NCBI GenBank assembly: GCA_943704525.1
Contig: CALSCQ010001168.1
Span: 1 to 46,358 of the forward strand
From: Pigoraptor vietnamica
Taxonomy: Eukaryota > Opisthokonta > Filasterea
Reading direction: 5' to 3'
DNA length: 46,358 nucleotides
Shown here: piece after piece, positions 25,001-35,500 of the stretch
How the letters are laid out: each line of letters starts with the position of its first letter
How positions within the stretch are numbered: position 1 is the stretch's first letter
Notes under the pieces: generated by a model
The model's database searches: none
Told to the model about the DNA's origin: nothing
What the model saw: only the letters and a program-made list of their open reading frames with translations
Position numbers and translations under genes: made by a program

Positions 25001-25408
25001 CGACGTGCACGCGGCCGGTGTCGAAGTCGTCGCCGACGCACACGCAGACCCAGCCGGACAGATCGTGCACGACACGCTGTTGGGCGCGCTGTAATAGCCA
25101 GATCCGCACGGCTGTGGCGGCTGGGTAGGATCGGCGCAGCTAGAGCCCGCCGTGCAGCTCAAGCAGTTCGAAGAGCCGGGATTTTTCGCGTACAGCCCCG
25201 TGGGACACAGGACAGGCGCAGGCGTGTTCGAAGGGCAGTAATGGCCCTCTGGGCAATCGCTGCATCCCGTCTGCGACTGAGCGTCCGGAAACGCACCGAG
25301 CGGACAAGCGGCGTCCACAGGCGATGGGGACGACGCCAAGAGGATGAAGACAGCGGCCAACGCAATCGTTGACCGCCGGCGCAGGCCGCGCCCCCTCGGC
25401 GCTTCCAT
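739..25408 (-). CDS. Gene L: giant type I membrane protein with GCC2/GCC3 (ephrin-receptor-like) repeats and coiled-coil tail
   Basis: Five exons: 25408-24616, 24532-24338, 24194-24078, 23998-4641 and 4533-739, joined in frame to 8,085 codons plus TAA at 741-739. The start is the first in-frame ATG (25408); the frame is open further upstream but only through non-ATG codons, and this ATG is followed at once by a signal peptide. Order by residue: signal peptide 1-33; cysteine modules to about 5140; membrane-proximal domain about 5140-5487 with RRSR at 5350-5353; transmembrane helix 5488-5511; juxtamembrane segment about 5592-5653; DPxTG block about 5791-6248; helical region; coiled coil from about 6611; HALAH domain about 7702-7829; terminal coil. 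Modules of the form CPxGxYC...PCPxGTYSxxTGLxxxxxCxxC match the GCC2/GCC3 family seen in ephrin receptors, SCUBE and SVEP1. Likely a surface adhesin or receptor; ligand unknown. It is a paralogue of gene R. Splice junctions are predicted by frame and GT-AG only. Confidence 0.9.
1510..1892 (-). other. Gene L C-terminal domain with HALAH motif
   Basis: Residues about 7702-7829 are globular and not coiled: SLRPAQFVVYRFGHF, ANYARNAFRRSYYYD, RLESVGDFVLVVTHALAHIK, FLREFYGMLRVLCEDLFFAR. HALAH (7786-7790, positions 1641-1627) follows a hydrophobic strand-helix, as HExxH does in zinc proteases, but has alanine where the catalytic glutamate would be. Family not recognised; catalytic activity is not supported. 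Confidence 0.55.
1900..4533 (-). other. Gene L coiled coil, part 2 (last exon)
   Basis: About 870 residues of charged helix, trichohyalin-like in composition. Elements like KAKLEARRKQRQE, RAKLEARRRMKEQ and RRKLEAKKAAKVKR recur, suggesting a rod built from repeats. A glutamine-rich break lies at 2095-2210 and an alanine run at about 3812-3850. Confidence 0.78.
4534..4640 (-). other. Gene L intron 4 (107 bp, phase 0)
   Basis: Donor GTACGT after GATAAG, acceptor CGGCAG before AAACTG. It splits the coiled coil between AEEDK and KLGEQFDEI; both sides are charged helix, so the join is smooth. Confidence 0.87.
4641..5290 (-). other. Gene L coiled coil, part 1 (end of giant exon)
   Basis: From VDEEVLDKEVLEEQ on, the sequence is highly charged, with E/K/R/A/L heptad-like spacing and no glycine runs. 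It contains one RDRLAQERLRRTKRL element and a PPAP break before the exon end. Confidence 0.75.
6360..7735 (-). repeat. Gene L DPxTGxxxP cytoplasmic repeat block
   Basis: Residues about 5791-6248 contain roughly a dozen short repeats of 20-35 residues: VDPVTGLHVPAPG, HPRTGRVLPMVG, IDPVTKTALPVGG, DAITGMRFPIAIG, ERETGRVVPLGK, LDPRTGRVAPVP and weaker copies. Spacing is irregular and a helical segment interrupts the block near 6700-6960. I do not recognise the family. Gene R goes from the juxtamembrane segment to the coiled coil without it. Confidence 0.7.
8145..8328 (-). other. Gene L conserved cytoplasmic juxtamembrane segment
   Basis: Residues about 5592-5653: DLEGFTVGTFYDKLDNQT and, further on, YQRIGQDADEL. 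The same positions are kept in gene R. An alanine-rich linker (8400-8455) separates it from the membrane. Confidence 0.7.
8571..8642 (-). other. Gene L transmembrane helix
   Basis: Residues 5488-5511 are 24 uncharged hydrophobic residues (VLIFSMVGGVLGMVLVLVFS and on), followed by KRKGW. The positive charges on the C-terminal side place the cysteine array outside and the coiled coil inside. Confidence 0.92.
8650..9689 (-). other. Gene L membrane-proximal ectodomain (possible cupredoxin-like fold)
   Basis: Opens with CTCKGAFRAFQSSDGYC and VDCQP, then a cysteine-poor stretch with a basic RRSR site (9056-9045), then NPIACI, YPVYDKDNLYNSNP, FDFGAFRQL, SKTNAT and EEGLYVF. The run of beta-like strands ending in G-x-Y-V-F resembles cupredoxin domains, but copper ligands are not apparent. 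Gene R has the same domain. The fold call is inference. Confidence 0.65.
9690..11018 (-). repeat. Gene L membrane-proximal end of the cysteine array
   Basis: Last GCC modules after the super-repeats, ending in CPENTYN and CVPCGSSS. The gene R counterpart ends CTNNTYN and CRLCGSSA, so this end is aligned one to one. Confidence 0.72.
11019..12287 (-). repeat. Gene L short terminal unit E (1,269 bp, 423 aa)
   Basis: Starts SYQDEYGQGIC with CDASRGGVV and ends before TFQDNLG at 11018. It lacks the second half of a full unit. Its order of modules, including AGYMRKDTGATNVLDC, matches the short last unit of gene R. Confidence 0.72.
12288..14327 (-). repeat. Gene L super-repeat unit D (2,040 bp, 680 aa)
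   Basis: Starts YFQNSTGRAEC with CDATAGGPV. GVDVPNP at 13193 gives 1,134 then 906: type II. The extra block SAPVGQPFGDVCPVG is close to that of unit C. Confidence 0.8.
14328..16379 (-). repeat. Gene L super-repeat unit C (2,052 bp, 684 aa)
   Basis: Starts YYQDRPLQTAC with CDNSTSAV. GVDTAAP at 15239 gives 1,140 then 912: type II. The extra block has SAPVGQSFGDVCPRG. Confidence 0.8.
16380..18422 (-). repeat. Gene L super-repeat unit B (2,043 bp, 681 aa)
   Basis: Starts TYQDEPAKASC with CDNSTAAV after it. GVDVPNP at 17282 gives segments of 1,140 then 903: type II. The extra block has the sequence SPEDAPVSKAWGSVCPSG. Confidence 0.8.
18423..20483 (-). repeat. Gene L super-repeat unit A (2,061 bp, 687 aa)
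   Basis: Runs from TYQPAGN (20483) to the next YQD marker (18422). The GVD marker (GVDQSSP) is at 19577, so the YQ-to-GVD segment is short (906) and the GVD-to-YQD segment long (1,155): type I. Most diverged at its start, where the CDNS/CDAT motif is missing. Confidence 0.75.
20484..22759 (-). repeat. Gene L transition modules before the super-repeats
   Basis: Longer, less regular GCC modules. Contains single-copy landmarks matched in gene R: QFPCPPGSWTD at about 21900 and the cysteine-poor PxGYYTPSGQSAPIPC at about 20500-20545, just before the first YQ marker. Confidence 0.7.
23999..24077 (-). other. Gene L intron 3 (79 bp, phase 1)
   Basis: Donor GTGGGT after GCTAAGA, acceptor GTCTAG before GCGTGG. 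Joining gives YSLAKSVACTKCPAG, in register with the repeat. The flanking exon 3 is only 117 bp; the next exon is the giant one. Confidence 0.82.
24195..24337 (-). other. Gene L intron 2 (143 bp, phase 1)
   Basis: Donor GTAAGC after GGCGCAG, acceptor CACTTAG before GAACG. Joining gives CGAGTYSLAGSTNC, a normal module sequence. Confidence 0.88.
24533..24615 (-). other. Gene L intron 1 (83 bp, phase 1)
   Basis: Donor GTACGG after CCGTCAG, acceptor CTACAG before GCACC. Removal joins PSG to TMTAVGGASC, restoring a cysteine module, while reading through hits a stop at 24557. Confidence 0.88.
25310..25408 (-). other. Signal peptide of gene L
   Basis: Residues 1-33 have an arginine-rich n-region (five arginines in the first twelve residues), a hydrophobic core around IALAAVFILLA and a VDA|AC cleavage site of the AxA type. 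The first cysteine module starts right after the cleavage point. Confidence 0.85.
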
Positions 25409-25966
25409 TCGGACAGCCCCCGCAGCTACGCAAACGAACCGGCGGTTCACCTCCTCATAGTAAGAGAGGGTGTGCGCAAAGTCTTCGCCAAAATATGCGA
25501 CGACCGAGTGCAAGAGTTTCGCGCGGCGAGGAGCGAGCGACTCTGAAGACTTTGAGATTGTCTGGCCACAGCAGTTTCCAAGCGAGAGTCCTAGTTACAG
25601 AGAACAGGGAGTGGGCCGCAGTAATGACAAGAGACTCGGTAGTATATGCTTCTTGGGGAATCGACCGCCGTGTGAGAAGAATGATGTGGGACGAGCGAGA
25701 TGCGTGAGGGAAGCATGCAGCATACTGGCATTGCGGAAAGCAAAGCAGCTGGACACTCGGTGGTCGCTCTGGGGACACCCGGGACATTAAACTGAAATAC
25801 GACGCGATTTTGGGCAAAAGTTCTGCACATTTTCAGATTGACGGCACCCCGAACTCGGGCTCTCACTGCCTGTGGGACATGACGTCAGGCGCGCTTGCCA
25901 CAAATGGAACCGCAGTCTTTTCGCTGCCAAGGCGACCACAGCAGATGCTCATACATTTTCCATTGA

Positions 25967-25979
25967 CCAATATTTAAAA
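25967..25979 (+). promoter_or_regulatory. Candidate CCAAT box with TATA-like stretch
   Basis: CCAATATTTAAAA sits at the left edge of the AT-rich core, 455-467 bp before the gene R ATG. The motif is short and may be chance in AT-rich DNA. Confidence 0.25.
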
Positions 25980-26050
25980 TTCATACTTTAATAAAATGAG
26001 CTAAATGTTCGCTGTGTTATAATAAATGAAAATACGTTCTAAGTAGCTTT

Positions 26051-26073
26051 ATTCGATTCCCTACTCGAATTGG
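26051..26073. promoter_or_regulatory. Inverted repeat overlapping a reverse CCAAT
   Basis: ATTCGA (26051-26056) and TCGAAT (26065-26070) form a perfect 6-bp inverted repeat around 8 bases. ATTGG at 26069-26073 is a CCAAT on the minus strand, facing gene L. Functional meaning is inferred. Confidence 0.25.
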
Positions 26074-26433
26074 ATGTTTTGCCTTATTTTGCATAAAATT
26101 TACCATTTTTTCAGATTAATTCCTCGGGTCGAGTCCAACTCTCGTCAAGGCTGGAGAGTTGCACTTTGCCACCAGCCGTTCCTCCGTTGCTTCAGGGCTC
26201 AAAGCCGAAGCGTGCGTGCTCGCACGAACGACACTCTCAGCACCATACGTTCTGTTGTGCGCACACTGCATCCGTACCGTGTCATTTTCTTCCTGGGAAC
26301 TCGTTCATTCGAGCCGATTGCTCAGCCACGCGCAAGTCAATTGTGCGACCGGTCCGACTCCATGTGGGGCGCTTGTTAGTATTTGGCGCGGCCTCTGCGT
26401 GCCATCGGGCACAGCGCGTGTGGGCTTGACACC

Positions 26434-26529
26434 ATGGCTCCACAACTCGCGTTCGGCGTGCGAGTGATGCCGTCGCTCGCCACGATAGTCGTGGTGACAC
26501 TCGCTGTGATTGCATCGTACGCGGACGCG
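26434..26529 (+). other. Signal peptide of gene R
   Basis: Residues 1-32 have a hydrophobic core (LATIVVVTLAVIA) and an ADA|QC cleavage site. The first cysteine of the ectodomain follows at once, as in gene L. Confidence 0.85.
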
Positions 26530-29500
26530 CAGTGCTCGACACCGTGTGCTGCTGGCACATTTTGGAGCACAACGAACTCTGCATGCGTCGGCTGCACGCC
26601 CGGATACTAGTGAGTGCGGTGGCGGGCAAGTTGTACGGTGGGATGCACGATAGACTGACGGAGTGTCACGTGCGCAGTTGTACGGGAAATCTCACCGCGC
26701 CGATCGCTTGCGGCGCGGGAAAGACGAGCGTCGGTGGCGCGGCTTCGTCTGCCGCATGCACAGTGGGTACCTGTGCGTTTAATCGGACCCAATCTGTACG
26801 CTCACTCCCCCCTGTCTGGGCCTGTCGTTGTTGGTGACATCGTTGTTGGTGACCCTGTCGTTATTCTGTCTCAATACGGCCACTTGGACAGCCATGCGCC
26901 ACCGGGTATTACTCGAACGCGACGGCAGCGGCGTCGTGCATCGCATGTCCCGCGGGTTTTCGCTGTTTTAATGCGACGGCGCTCCCGACGCCCTGCGCTG
27001 CGGGAACGTTCGCGCCGGCCCTCTCTGCGGCATGCTCCGTAAGTAGACGTGGCATCCGGCAGTGATGTTAGATTTGCGAATTGCGCTCTCATCGAAACAT
27101 CACCTCTTCCCATCAGAACTGCCCAACGGGATATTATACGACGTTGACGGGCTCGCCCAACTGCACGGCGTGCCCTCCGGGCTTTCAGTGCTTCAATAGT
27201 TCGCAGGCGCCGGTTGCGTGCCCGGCGGGTCAGTATTCGCCGGGGAGTGCGGCCAACTGCACGGTCTGCCCCAAGGGATATGCGTGCCCCGCACAGGCGT
27301 CGCAGCCCGTAATCTGCCCGCTTGGCACTTATCAAAACGTGACGGGCCAGGGAGCGTGCCGTCCGTGTCCCGCGGGCTATTCGTGCGCCGATCGCACCGC
27401 CACTCCGTCGCCCTGTTCTCCCGGCACGTACTCCATCGCCGGCCAGGGCGTGTGCAACGAGTGCCCGCCCGGCTTTTACACGACCGCCGCGGGCTCGACG
27501 TCGTGTACGACGTGCCCACCTGGGTCGAAATGTCCCATCTCGAACCAGCTTCCGACACCGTGCGGGGCGGGTACTTACAGCTTCGCTGGGGCGTGGGACT
27601 GTACTGCATGTCCGAAAGGCCAGACGTGCTCGAACCCGTCCAATCCGACGTCGTGTGCGCTGGGGCAGTACGCGTCCGAGTCGTCGTGCGCCGACTGCCC
27701 CCAGGGCAACTACTGCCCGAACCCCGTTGGCGATCCGATCGTGTGCCCATCGGGGACGTACAACACGGCCACGAAGCAGACGACGTGCGTGTTGTGCCCC
27801 GCTGGATCCGAGTGCGTGATCCCCTCTGCGCCACCTTCCCCTTGTCCGGCGGGACAGTTTAGCGCGGGCGGTGCTGCGGAATGCACTGCTTGCGCCGACG
27901 GCTACTACAGCTCGACTGGGTCGTCGGTATGCTCGCCGTGTCCGGGTGGCAGGCAGTGTGCCCAGGGCGTTCTCGGCGGAAACTGCACGGCGGGGACGTA
28001 CTCGCCGCCCGGCACTTCTTTGTGCTTGCCGTGTCCCGCGGGTACGTGCCATGTGGAGATGCGGATGTTCGCAAACGTGCACGAGTGCGATTCGTGCAAG
28101 TGAAGAGACGAGTGTGTGGAAGGGGCAGTCGTTTCTTACAATAATTTGATATCTCTTTATCAGGCCTGTACAGTCAAGCCGGCGCGTCTGCATGCCGCCC
28201 GTGCCCCGCCGGCAGCAGCTGCTCCGAGGGGACGCCCACACCCTGCGGCCCCGGCACGTATAGCGTCGGTGGAATGGTTGTCACGTGCACGCCCTGCCCG
28301 GCAGGCAACATGTGTTCGGGGAGTTCGCTGCCGGTCGTGTGCGGTCGCGGTGGGTAGCAAGATGCGGCGCCGGTTGCGTCCAAGGCGTGCTGTGCTCACA
28401 CTCGTTACCCTTGTGTTACAGGCACGTATTCCAATCCGGGCAGCCCCGGATGCACGTCTTGCCCCGCTGGGTACGAGTGCATCGACCCCTCGTCACCCCC
28501 CACCCTCTGTCCGTCCGGTTACACGTCGCGGTTGGGAGGTACGTCCTTGCTCTCGTGTCGGGGCTGTGTCACTGTCTGTGTGTCGTTCAAGCGCCGCCTA
28601 TACTTATCATCTCGTTTTGGAAAAAACAAAATCAGACGGCGTCTGCCAGCCGTGTCCTCGCGGCTACAGCTGCGACAACCAGGGTCTACAGACGCCCTGC
28701 GCGCGCGGCACTTACTCTGTGTCGGGCACACTCACCTGCGTGGATTGCCCGCCCGGTTTTGCGTGCCCGAGTACCGAGCACTTCCCGATGGCGTGCTCGC
28801 CGGGCTTCTATTCGCGTGCGAATGCGACGGCCTGCACCATCTGCCCTGCCGGCAGCTCTTGCCAGCAGCCGTCCTCCCTGCCGTCCACATGCTCCAACGG
28901 CACTTTTGCGCTCCAAGGCGCCGTCGATTGCTCAATGTGCCCTGCTGGCAGTAGCTGCGCGTCCACGTCCTCCCCCCCGACGCCGTGCCCACGTGGAAGC
29001 TACAGCGACCCCGGCAGCATGACGTGCACGCCGTGCCCCGCTGGATGGGCGTGCCCTTCGACAGCCGGCGCTCAGAGCAACTATCAGTGTCCGTTGGGAT
29101 CGTACTCTGTAGGCTCGGCGCAGTCGTGCACGGCATGCCCGGCTGGGTCCTACTGTTCAGATCCGACCACCGCCACCGTGTTGACGTGCCCGACCGGCTT
29201 CTACAGTACTGGAGGGCAGAGTGCGTGCACGCCGTGTCCCGCGGGCTGGATGTGCCCTTCGCCGGACGGCCTCTCGAATAGCGCGTGTCCGAAGGGCCGT
29301 TACGCCCTCGGCAATGCCACGTCGTGTGCGCACTGCCCGGTGGGCTCGGAGTGTCCGCTGACGACACAGCCTCCGAACCAGTGCGCGGACGGGTTCTATG
29401 CGGCGCAGCAGGACCAGCAGTTTTGCACGGCGTGTCCCGCGGGCAGCAGCTGCCCGTCGCAGTCGTCCGCCGGCAGCCCTTGCGCGGCGGGGACGTTCAG

Positions 29501-32500
29501 CGTCGGGCGCACGCTTACGTGCACGCCTTGCCCGGCCGGTTACGCGTGCCCTCTCAAGTTTACAAACTTTATGATCGAGTGCGGGGATGGGCGTTACGCG
29601 ACGGGGTCGATGGCGGTGTGCAACTTGTGCCCGCCCGGCTTTTCGTGCTCGAACGCGACGCAGGCGCCGACGCAGTGCGCGACGGGATACTTCAGCCTCG
29701 GCGGACAGACGACGTGCACGGTGTGTCCCGCGGGGTACCAATGCCTCAACCAGGCGACGAATCCCGTCGTGTGCCCGCAGGGGACATACAGCCTCCAGGG
29801 CGCGACGGCATGCCTGGCGTGCTCGCCGGGCTACGCGTGCCCTGCTGGCTCCACGTCGCCAACGCCGCCCGAGTACTCGTGTCCGACGGGATTTTTCTGC
29901 CCCGACGGAAAGGTCCAGACGCCGTGCGCCGCGGGAAGCTACAACCCGCTCTCCGGCAAGTCGTCGCAGAGCGATTGCATTCCGTGCCCGCCCAAGTACT
30001 ACTGCCCGGCCGGCACCGGCCTTCTGCTCGAAAACCTCGTCTGTCCGGCCGGCGCGTACTGCACGGGGAACAATGGCGCGCCGACGCTCTGCAACGGCGG
30101 CTTTTACAACGAGTTTACGGCGCAGGTTGCCGCGGGCGCTTGTAAGATCTGTCCGGCCGGTCTCTACTGCCCCTCCGGCTCGCGCGTGGGGTCGCCGTGC
30201 CCCAAGGGATCGTTTTGCCCGCCGCAGTCGAGCAATCCGACTCCATGCCCCGCCGGAAGTTACGGCGATCGCACGAACGGCGAGGACGCGACCGTCTGCT
30301 TACCGTGCCCACCGGGAAATCGGTGTCCGCAGGGCAGTTCCGCCCCGACCGTGTGCGGCGTTGGCTTCTACCAGAACAACGCCGGCGCGAGCTCGTGCAC
30401 GGCGTGCATCTCGGGGATGGCGTGCGAGGAAACGGGCCTTGCATGGCCGTCGGACGTGTGCTCCCCGGGCCACTACTGCCCAACGGGGACGCAGTACTCG
30501 GACGACAACCCCTGCCCGTCGGGCACGTTCACCAACTTCAACAACCTCACGGCGCCGACGCAGTGCAGCCCCTGCCCCGCGGGCTACGCTTGCTCGCCTG
30601 GTACCGGCTACAAGTACCTGTCGCCCCTCCCGTGTGCCGTGGGCTCGTATTGCCCGCCGGGCACGAAGACGCCGAACCAATTCCCGTGCCCGCCCGGCTC
30701 GTGGACGAACAGGACGGACGTCCAGAGCGCGACGGACTGCACGCCCTGTCCGAAGGGAATGTACTGTCTCGGCGGAGGAAGTACGCCCGACGGCGTGTGC
30801 CCGCAGGGATACTACTGCCCCGAATCGACGCCGACCGCAACCTCGAACCCGTGCCCGGGCGGCACGTACAACGACCTCACGGGCAAGGTGCGCGTGGAGG
30901 ACTGCAAGCCATGCTGGAAGGGGTATTGGTGCGGCCCGCAAGCGATTGTCACCCCCGTTCCGTGCGACGCCGGCACGTACCAGAACCTGCTGGGCCAGTC
31001 GTCGATCGGCTCGTGCACGCCGTGCACCGCGGGCTACTATTGCCCGTCGACGCCGACGCTGGACCCGATCATGTGCGGCGTGGGCAAGTTTTCGTCGCAG
31101 GGCGCGACGGCCTGCAACACGTGCCAGCAGGGCTACTACTGCGAGTCGAACACGACGACGACCACGATGATGCTGACGAACATGATATGCCCCCCTGGCA
31201 TGTTCTGTCTTGCCGGCCGCACCACCAAGCCGAACCTCGTCAGCGACGCTTGCCCTGTCGGCAAGTACTGCCTCGCCGGCAATCTCAACGGCGGCGTGCC
31301 TCAGCTCTGTCCGACGGGAACGTACAACCCGGTAACGGGGCGGACGGTGATCGCGGACTGCCTGCCGTGCACGCCGGGGTCGTACTGCGCGACGACGGGG
31401 CTGTCGCAGCCTACCGGTGTTTGCGCGCCTGGCTACTACTGCCCGTCCGCGACCGTCACTGCGACGCAGTTCCCTTGCCCCGCGGGCACTTATCTCAATG
31501 CGTCGGCGGCGAAGGATCCCTTCTCGTGCTCGCTCTGTCCCTCTGGCTCCGTGTGTGGCGTCGGGACAGCGCTGCCTTCGACTTGCCCGCTCGGCTACTA
31601 CTGCGTGCCGGGCACCGTCACTGCGGAACCTTGCCCGAAGGGAACTTACGGCAATTCGACTGGTCTGCGTCGCAACGAGGATTGCAGCCCGTGCCCCGGC
31701 GGCCGCTACTGCTCGGGACAGGGCCTCGCCGCTCCAACGGGCCCCTGTGACGCTGGGTTCTACTGTAAGGAGCGCGCGTACTTGTCGTCACCGGCGGACG
31801 GAATTACGGGCGGCGTATGTCCCCGCGGCGGCTATTGCCCGATTGGATCGGCCGTGCCGCTCTCATGTCCGGCGGGAACGTACAGCAACACGACGGGCTC
31901 GAAGACGACGGCCGATTGCTTCGCGTGCGACCCCGGCTACTACTGCGCCGGCAGCAACAACCCTTACCCGAGCGGGCCCTGTCTCGCGGGATATTACTGC
32001 TCAGGCAATGCGAGCAGCCCGACGCAGTTCCAGGCGCCCCCCGGCCACTACACGAAGTCCGGGAGCGCGCACCCGATTCCGTGCGACCCCGGCACGTACC
32101 AAACGGCGAACACGTCGACAGAGTGCCTCAAGTGCCTCGAGGGTTACTACTGCCCAACGCAGGCGACGATTCTCCTCCAAGTGTGCACGCAGGGGTCGTA
32201 CTGTCCCACGGGCAGCACGAGCCCTACGCCTTGCCCGAGCGGCACATTCGGTCCCAACCAGGGCCTCAAGAACATCACGAGCTGCACGCCCGCGACGCCC
32301 GGCTACTACTGCACGCAGGAGGGGCGCCAGTCGGACGAGGGCCAGTGCTTCCCGGGCTACTACTGCACCGGCGGCGCGAAGGTGCCAAACCCCGTCAAGC
32401 AAGACTACGGCGACGAGTGTCCGGTGGGCCACTACTGTCCTGCTGGGACGCACACGCCGGTCAAGTGCCTGGCGGGCACGTACAACCCGACGCCCCGGCA

Positions 32501-35500
32501 GTCGTCCCCGTCCGCGTGCATTCCGTGCACAGCGGGCAGCTATTGCGGCTCCGACGGCCTCGCTGCGCCCACTGGTCCCTGCTTTGCGGGCTTCTACTGC
32601 AACGAGGGCTCTGACGTCCCGAACCCGAGGGACAACACCCGAGGCAATGTCTGCCCCGTCGCGCACTTCTGTCCGGCGGGTACCGCGTCGCCGTTCTCGT
32701 GCGACGACGGAACATACATGAATGCGACGCAGGCGTCCGAGTGCTACCCGTGCCCTGGTGGTTATTCGTGCAACGGCGTGGGCATGCCAACCGCGTGTCC
32801 AGCGGGCTTCTATTGCCCGCCCGGCAGCGGCGTCGACTATCCGGCCTGTCCCCAAGGTACGTACAGCCCGCGCACGCGCCTCTCGGCTCAGTCGGAGTGC
32901 CGCCAGTGCGACGGCGGCAAGTATTGCGCGGGCTCGGCGCTCGTGGCACCGACGAACAACTGCGATCCTGGCTATTTCTGCACGTCGGGCGTCAACATGA
33001 AGAACCCGAACGGCGATAGCACGGGCATCGGCGGCCCGTGCCCCGCGGGAACATACTGCCTTGCGGGATCCGCCACGCCGACGCAGTGCAGCGCCGGCAC
33101 CTTCAACCCCTCGGACACGTCGAAGACTGCCGCCGCGTGCCTGCCCTGCACGCCCGGCAAGTACTGCAGCCGCCAGGGCCTTACGAGCGAGGAGGGCCCT
33201 TGCCAGGCGGGCTATTACTGCATCGCGCTCTCGCAGTCCCCGAATCCGGGGTCCACGACGGCGACGGGTGGTCCGTGCCCCGCAGGCAACTATTGCCCCG
33301 AGGGATCGTCCTTGTACCAGCAGTGCCAGGCCGGCACTTATCAGAACGCAACGATGCAGGCGTCGTGCGTTCAGTGCCCGGCCGGTTACTATTGCGTCGG
33401 CGGCGCGACGGACTTTGTCAACGCCGTGTGCCCGAAGGGCTATTACTGCCCGGAGAGCACGCAGACGCCGACGCAGTTCGCATGCGGGCCCGGTTCGTAT
33501 CAGAACAAGACGGCGGCGACGTCTCCCGCGGACTGCCTTGCTTGCCCGGGCGGCATGTACTGCGCGGGCGCAGGACAGGCCGTCCCGTCGGGCAATTGCG
33601 ACCTCGGGTATTATTGCTCGGGCTCCGCGACGACGCCGCGCCCCGTCAACTCGCCCACCGGCAGCCAGTGTTTGCCAGGATACTACTGCCCTTTCCACGC
33701 TACGGCCCCGATCGCGTGCCCAGCGGGCCGGTTCTGTGACGCAAGCGGCCTGTCCGCGCCCACGGGGAACTGCACGGCGGGATATTACTGCACGGGTACG
33801 TCGTCGACGCCGACTCCGGAGGACGGAATCGCTGGCAACGTCTGCGAACCCGGCAAGTACTGCCCCGCGGGCAGCACGACGGGAACGGAGTGTCCGCCAT
33901 CGACCTTTTCGTCGGCGACGCAGCGAACGCAACTGTCCGACTGTATTTCGTGCACGCCCGGGTCGTACTGCGCGACGAGCGGCCTCACAGAGCCCACGGG
34001 CCTGTGCAGCGACGGGTACTACTGTCCCGGCGGACAGAACGACTCGTCCCCGGCCGCGTACCGGTGCGCGGCAGGGTATGCGTGCCCGCGCGGAAGCAGC
34101 GGCCCAACTGCCTGCACCTCCGGTTACTACCAGGACAACGCCGGACAGGCTTCCTGCCTTCCGTGTCCGCAGGGGCGTTACTGCGACGCGACGAACGCGC
34201 CCGTTACCGCGCCCGCGGACTGTCCGGAGGGGTTCTTCTGCCCTGCCGGCACGCGATTTGCGACAGACTATCCCTGCCAGCCCGGCACGTACAGCAACGC
34301 CACCGGCCTCAGCGACGGATCTGAGTGCGCCGACTGTCCCGCCGGCGTGTTCTGTGGCGCGAGTGCGCTGCGCCAACCGATTGCGGCATGCGACGCGGGC
34401 TACTACTGCATCGGAAGGGCCACTTCGCGCCGCCCGACGGACGGCGGCACCGGCAATGCCTGCCCGCCCGGCTCCTTCTGCCCGTCTGCATCCGCGACGC
34501 CTCAGCCGTGCCCGATCGGCTCGTATAGCAACGCGACCGGCCTGACGTCGGTGGCTGGGTGTCTGGACTGCCCGCCCGGGTACTACTGCGACGAGGAGGG
34601 CCTCGCGCAGCCCAAAGGCGCCTGCTCTGCGGGATACTTTTGCTCTGGGAAGGCCCAGTCGGCGACGCCCCCCAACGACAGCACGGGCGGCGTGTGCCCC
34701 GTGGGCAAGGCGTGCGCGTCCGGCACGGCGATCCCCACGCCTTGCCAGCCCGGAACGTTCATGAACGTCACCATGGGGACGGCGTGCCTGCAGTGCCCCG
34801 CCGGCTTTTACTGCGACAACGGCGTCACCCCCGTGCGCTGTCCCCCGGGTTCGTATTGCGAGGCGGGCTCGAGTGCCGGGAAGCCGTGTCCGCGGGGGAC
34901 GTACAGCACGGCGCTGGGCCTCACGGCGCTCGAGGAGTGCGTGCCCTGCGACGCCGGCAAGTTCTGCGCGGTCGCTTCCGGCGGGTCCACCACGGGCACG
35001 TGCGACGCCGGCTACTACTGCACCCTTGGTGTGGACGTGCAGAATCCGACTTCGGGCTTTATGGGCATCGGCGGCCCCTGCCCGCCCGGCTTCTATTGCC
35101 CCGCCGGCACACATCAGCCGCTCCCTTGCGATCCCGGGACGTTCCTCAGCGCGTCTGGCAAACAGAGCCCGACGGACTGCGTTCCTTGTCTGGACGGAAA
35201 GTATTGCGCGCTGTCGAATCTGACGGCTGTGTCCGGCGACTGCAACCCGGGCTTCTACTGCAAGCGCGGATCGGTTGTGCCGAACCCCAGCACCGTGACA
35301 GCGAGCGGCGGCCCCTGCACGATCGGCCACTACTGCCCGGCGGGGACGTCGGATCCCGTCGGCTGCCCTCCGGGCACGTACAACAACCTGACGGGTCAGG
35401 CCGAGTGCATGCCCTGCCCCGCTGGCTACTTCTGCACCCCGGGTTCGATCACCTACGTCGACAACGTGTGCGCCAAGGGCCACTATTGCCCGCTGCGCAC

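Larger units (their letters stand above)
22760..25309 (-). repeat. Gene L N-terminal short cysteine modules
   Basis: The ectodomain opens with modules of about 30-35 residues, pattern CPAGxYSxxxxxxCxxCPAGxxC. They lack the longer GLxxPTGxC segments of the central array. Three phase-1 introns cut this region. The right boundary is approximate. Confidence 0.75.
25409..26433. promoter_or_regulatory. Shared intergenic region, likely bidirectional promoter
   Basis: About 1,025 bp between the two divergent start codons, with no convincing gene. GC content falls sharply in the middle (15 of 60 bases G/C at 25981-26040; 19 of 60 at 26041-26100), unlike the coding flanks. Both 5' UTRs must start here. 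Transcription starts cannot be placed. Confidence 0.6.
26530..29920 (+). repeat. Gene R N-terminal short cysteine modules
   Basis: Same short module type as in gene L (about 30-35 residues), interrupted by six introns between 26610 and 28635, then uninterrupted. Several modules are joined exactly at exon borders. The right boundary is approximate. Confidence 0.75.

Noticed and set aside
25409-25513. Start of gene L 35 codons further upstream
   Set aside because: The upstream codon is TTG, not ATG; starting there would also put the signal peptide inside the chain.
26124-26142. tRNA-like T-arm (GGGTCGAGTCC)
   Set aside because: No D-arm, anticodon arm or acceptor stem could be paired around it.
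25455-26629. Short open frames in the intergenic region
   Set aside because: They overlap one another on both strands and cross the AT-rich core edges; no conserved motif.
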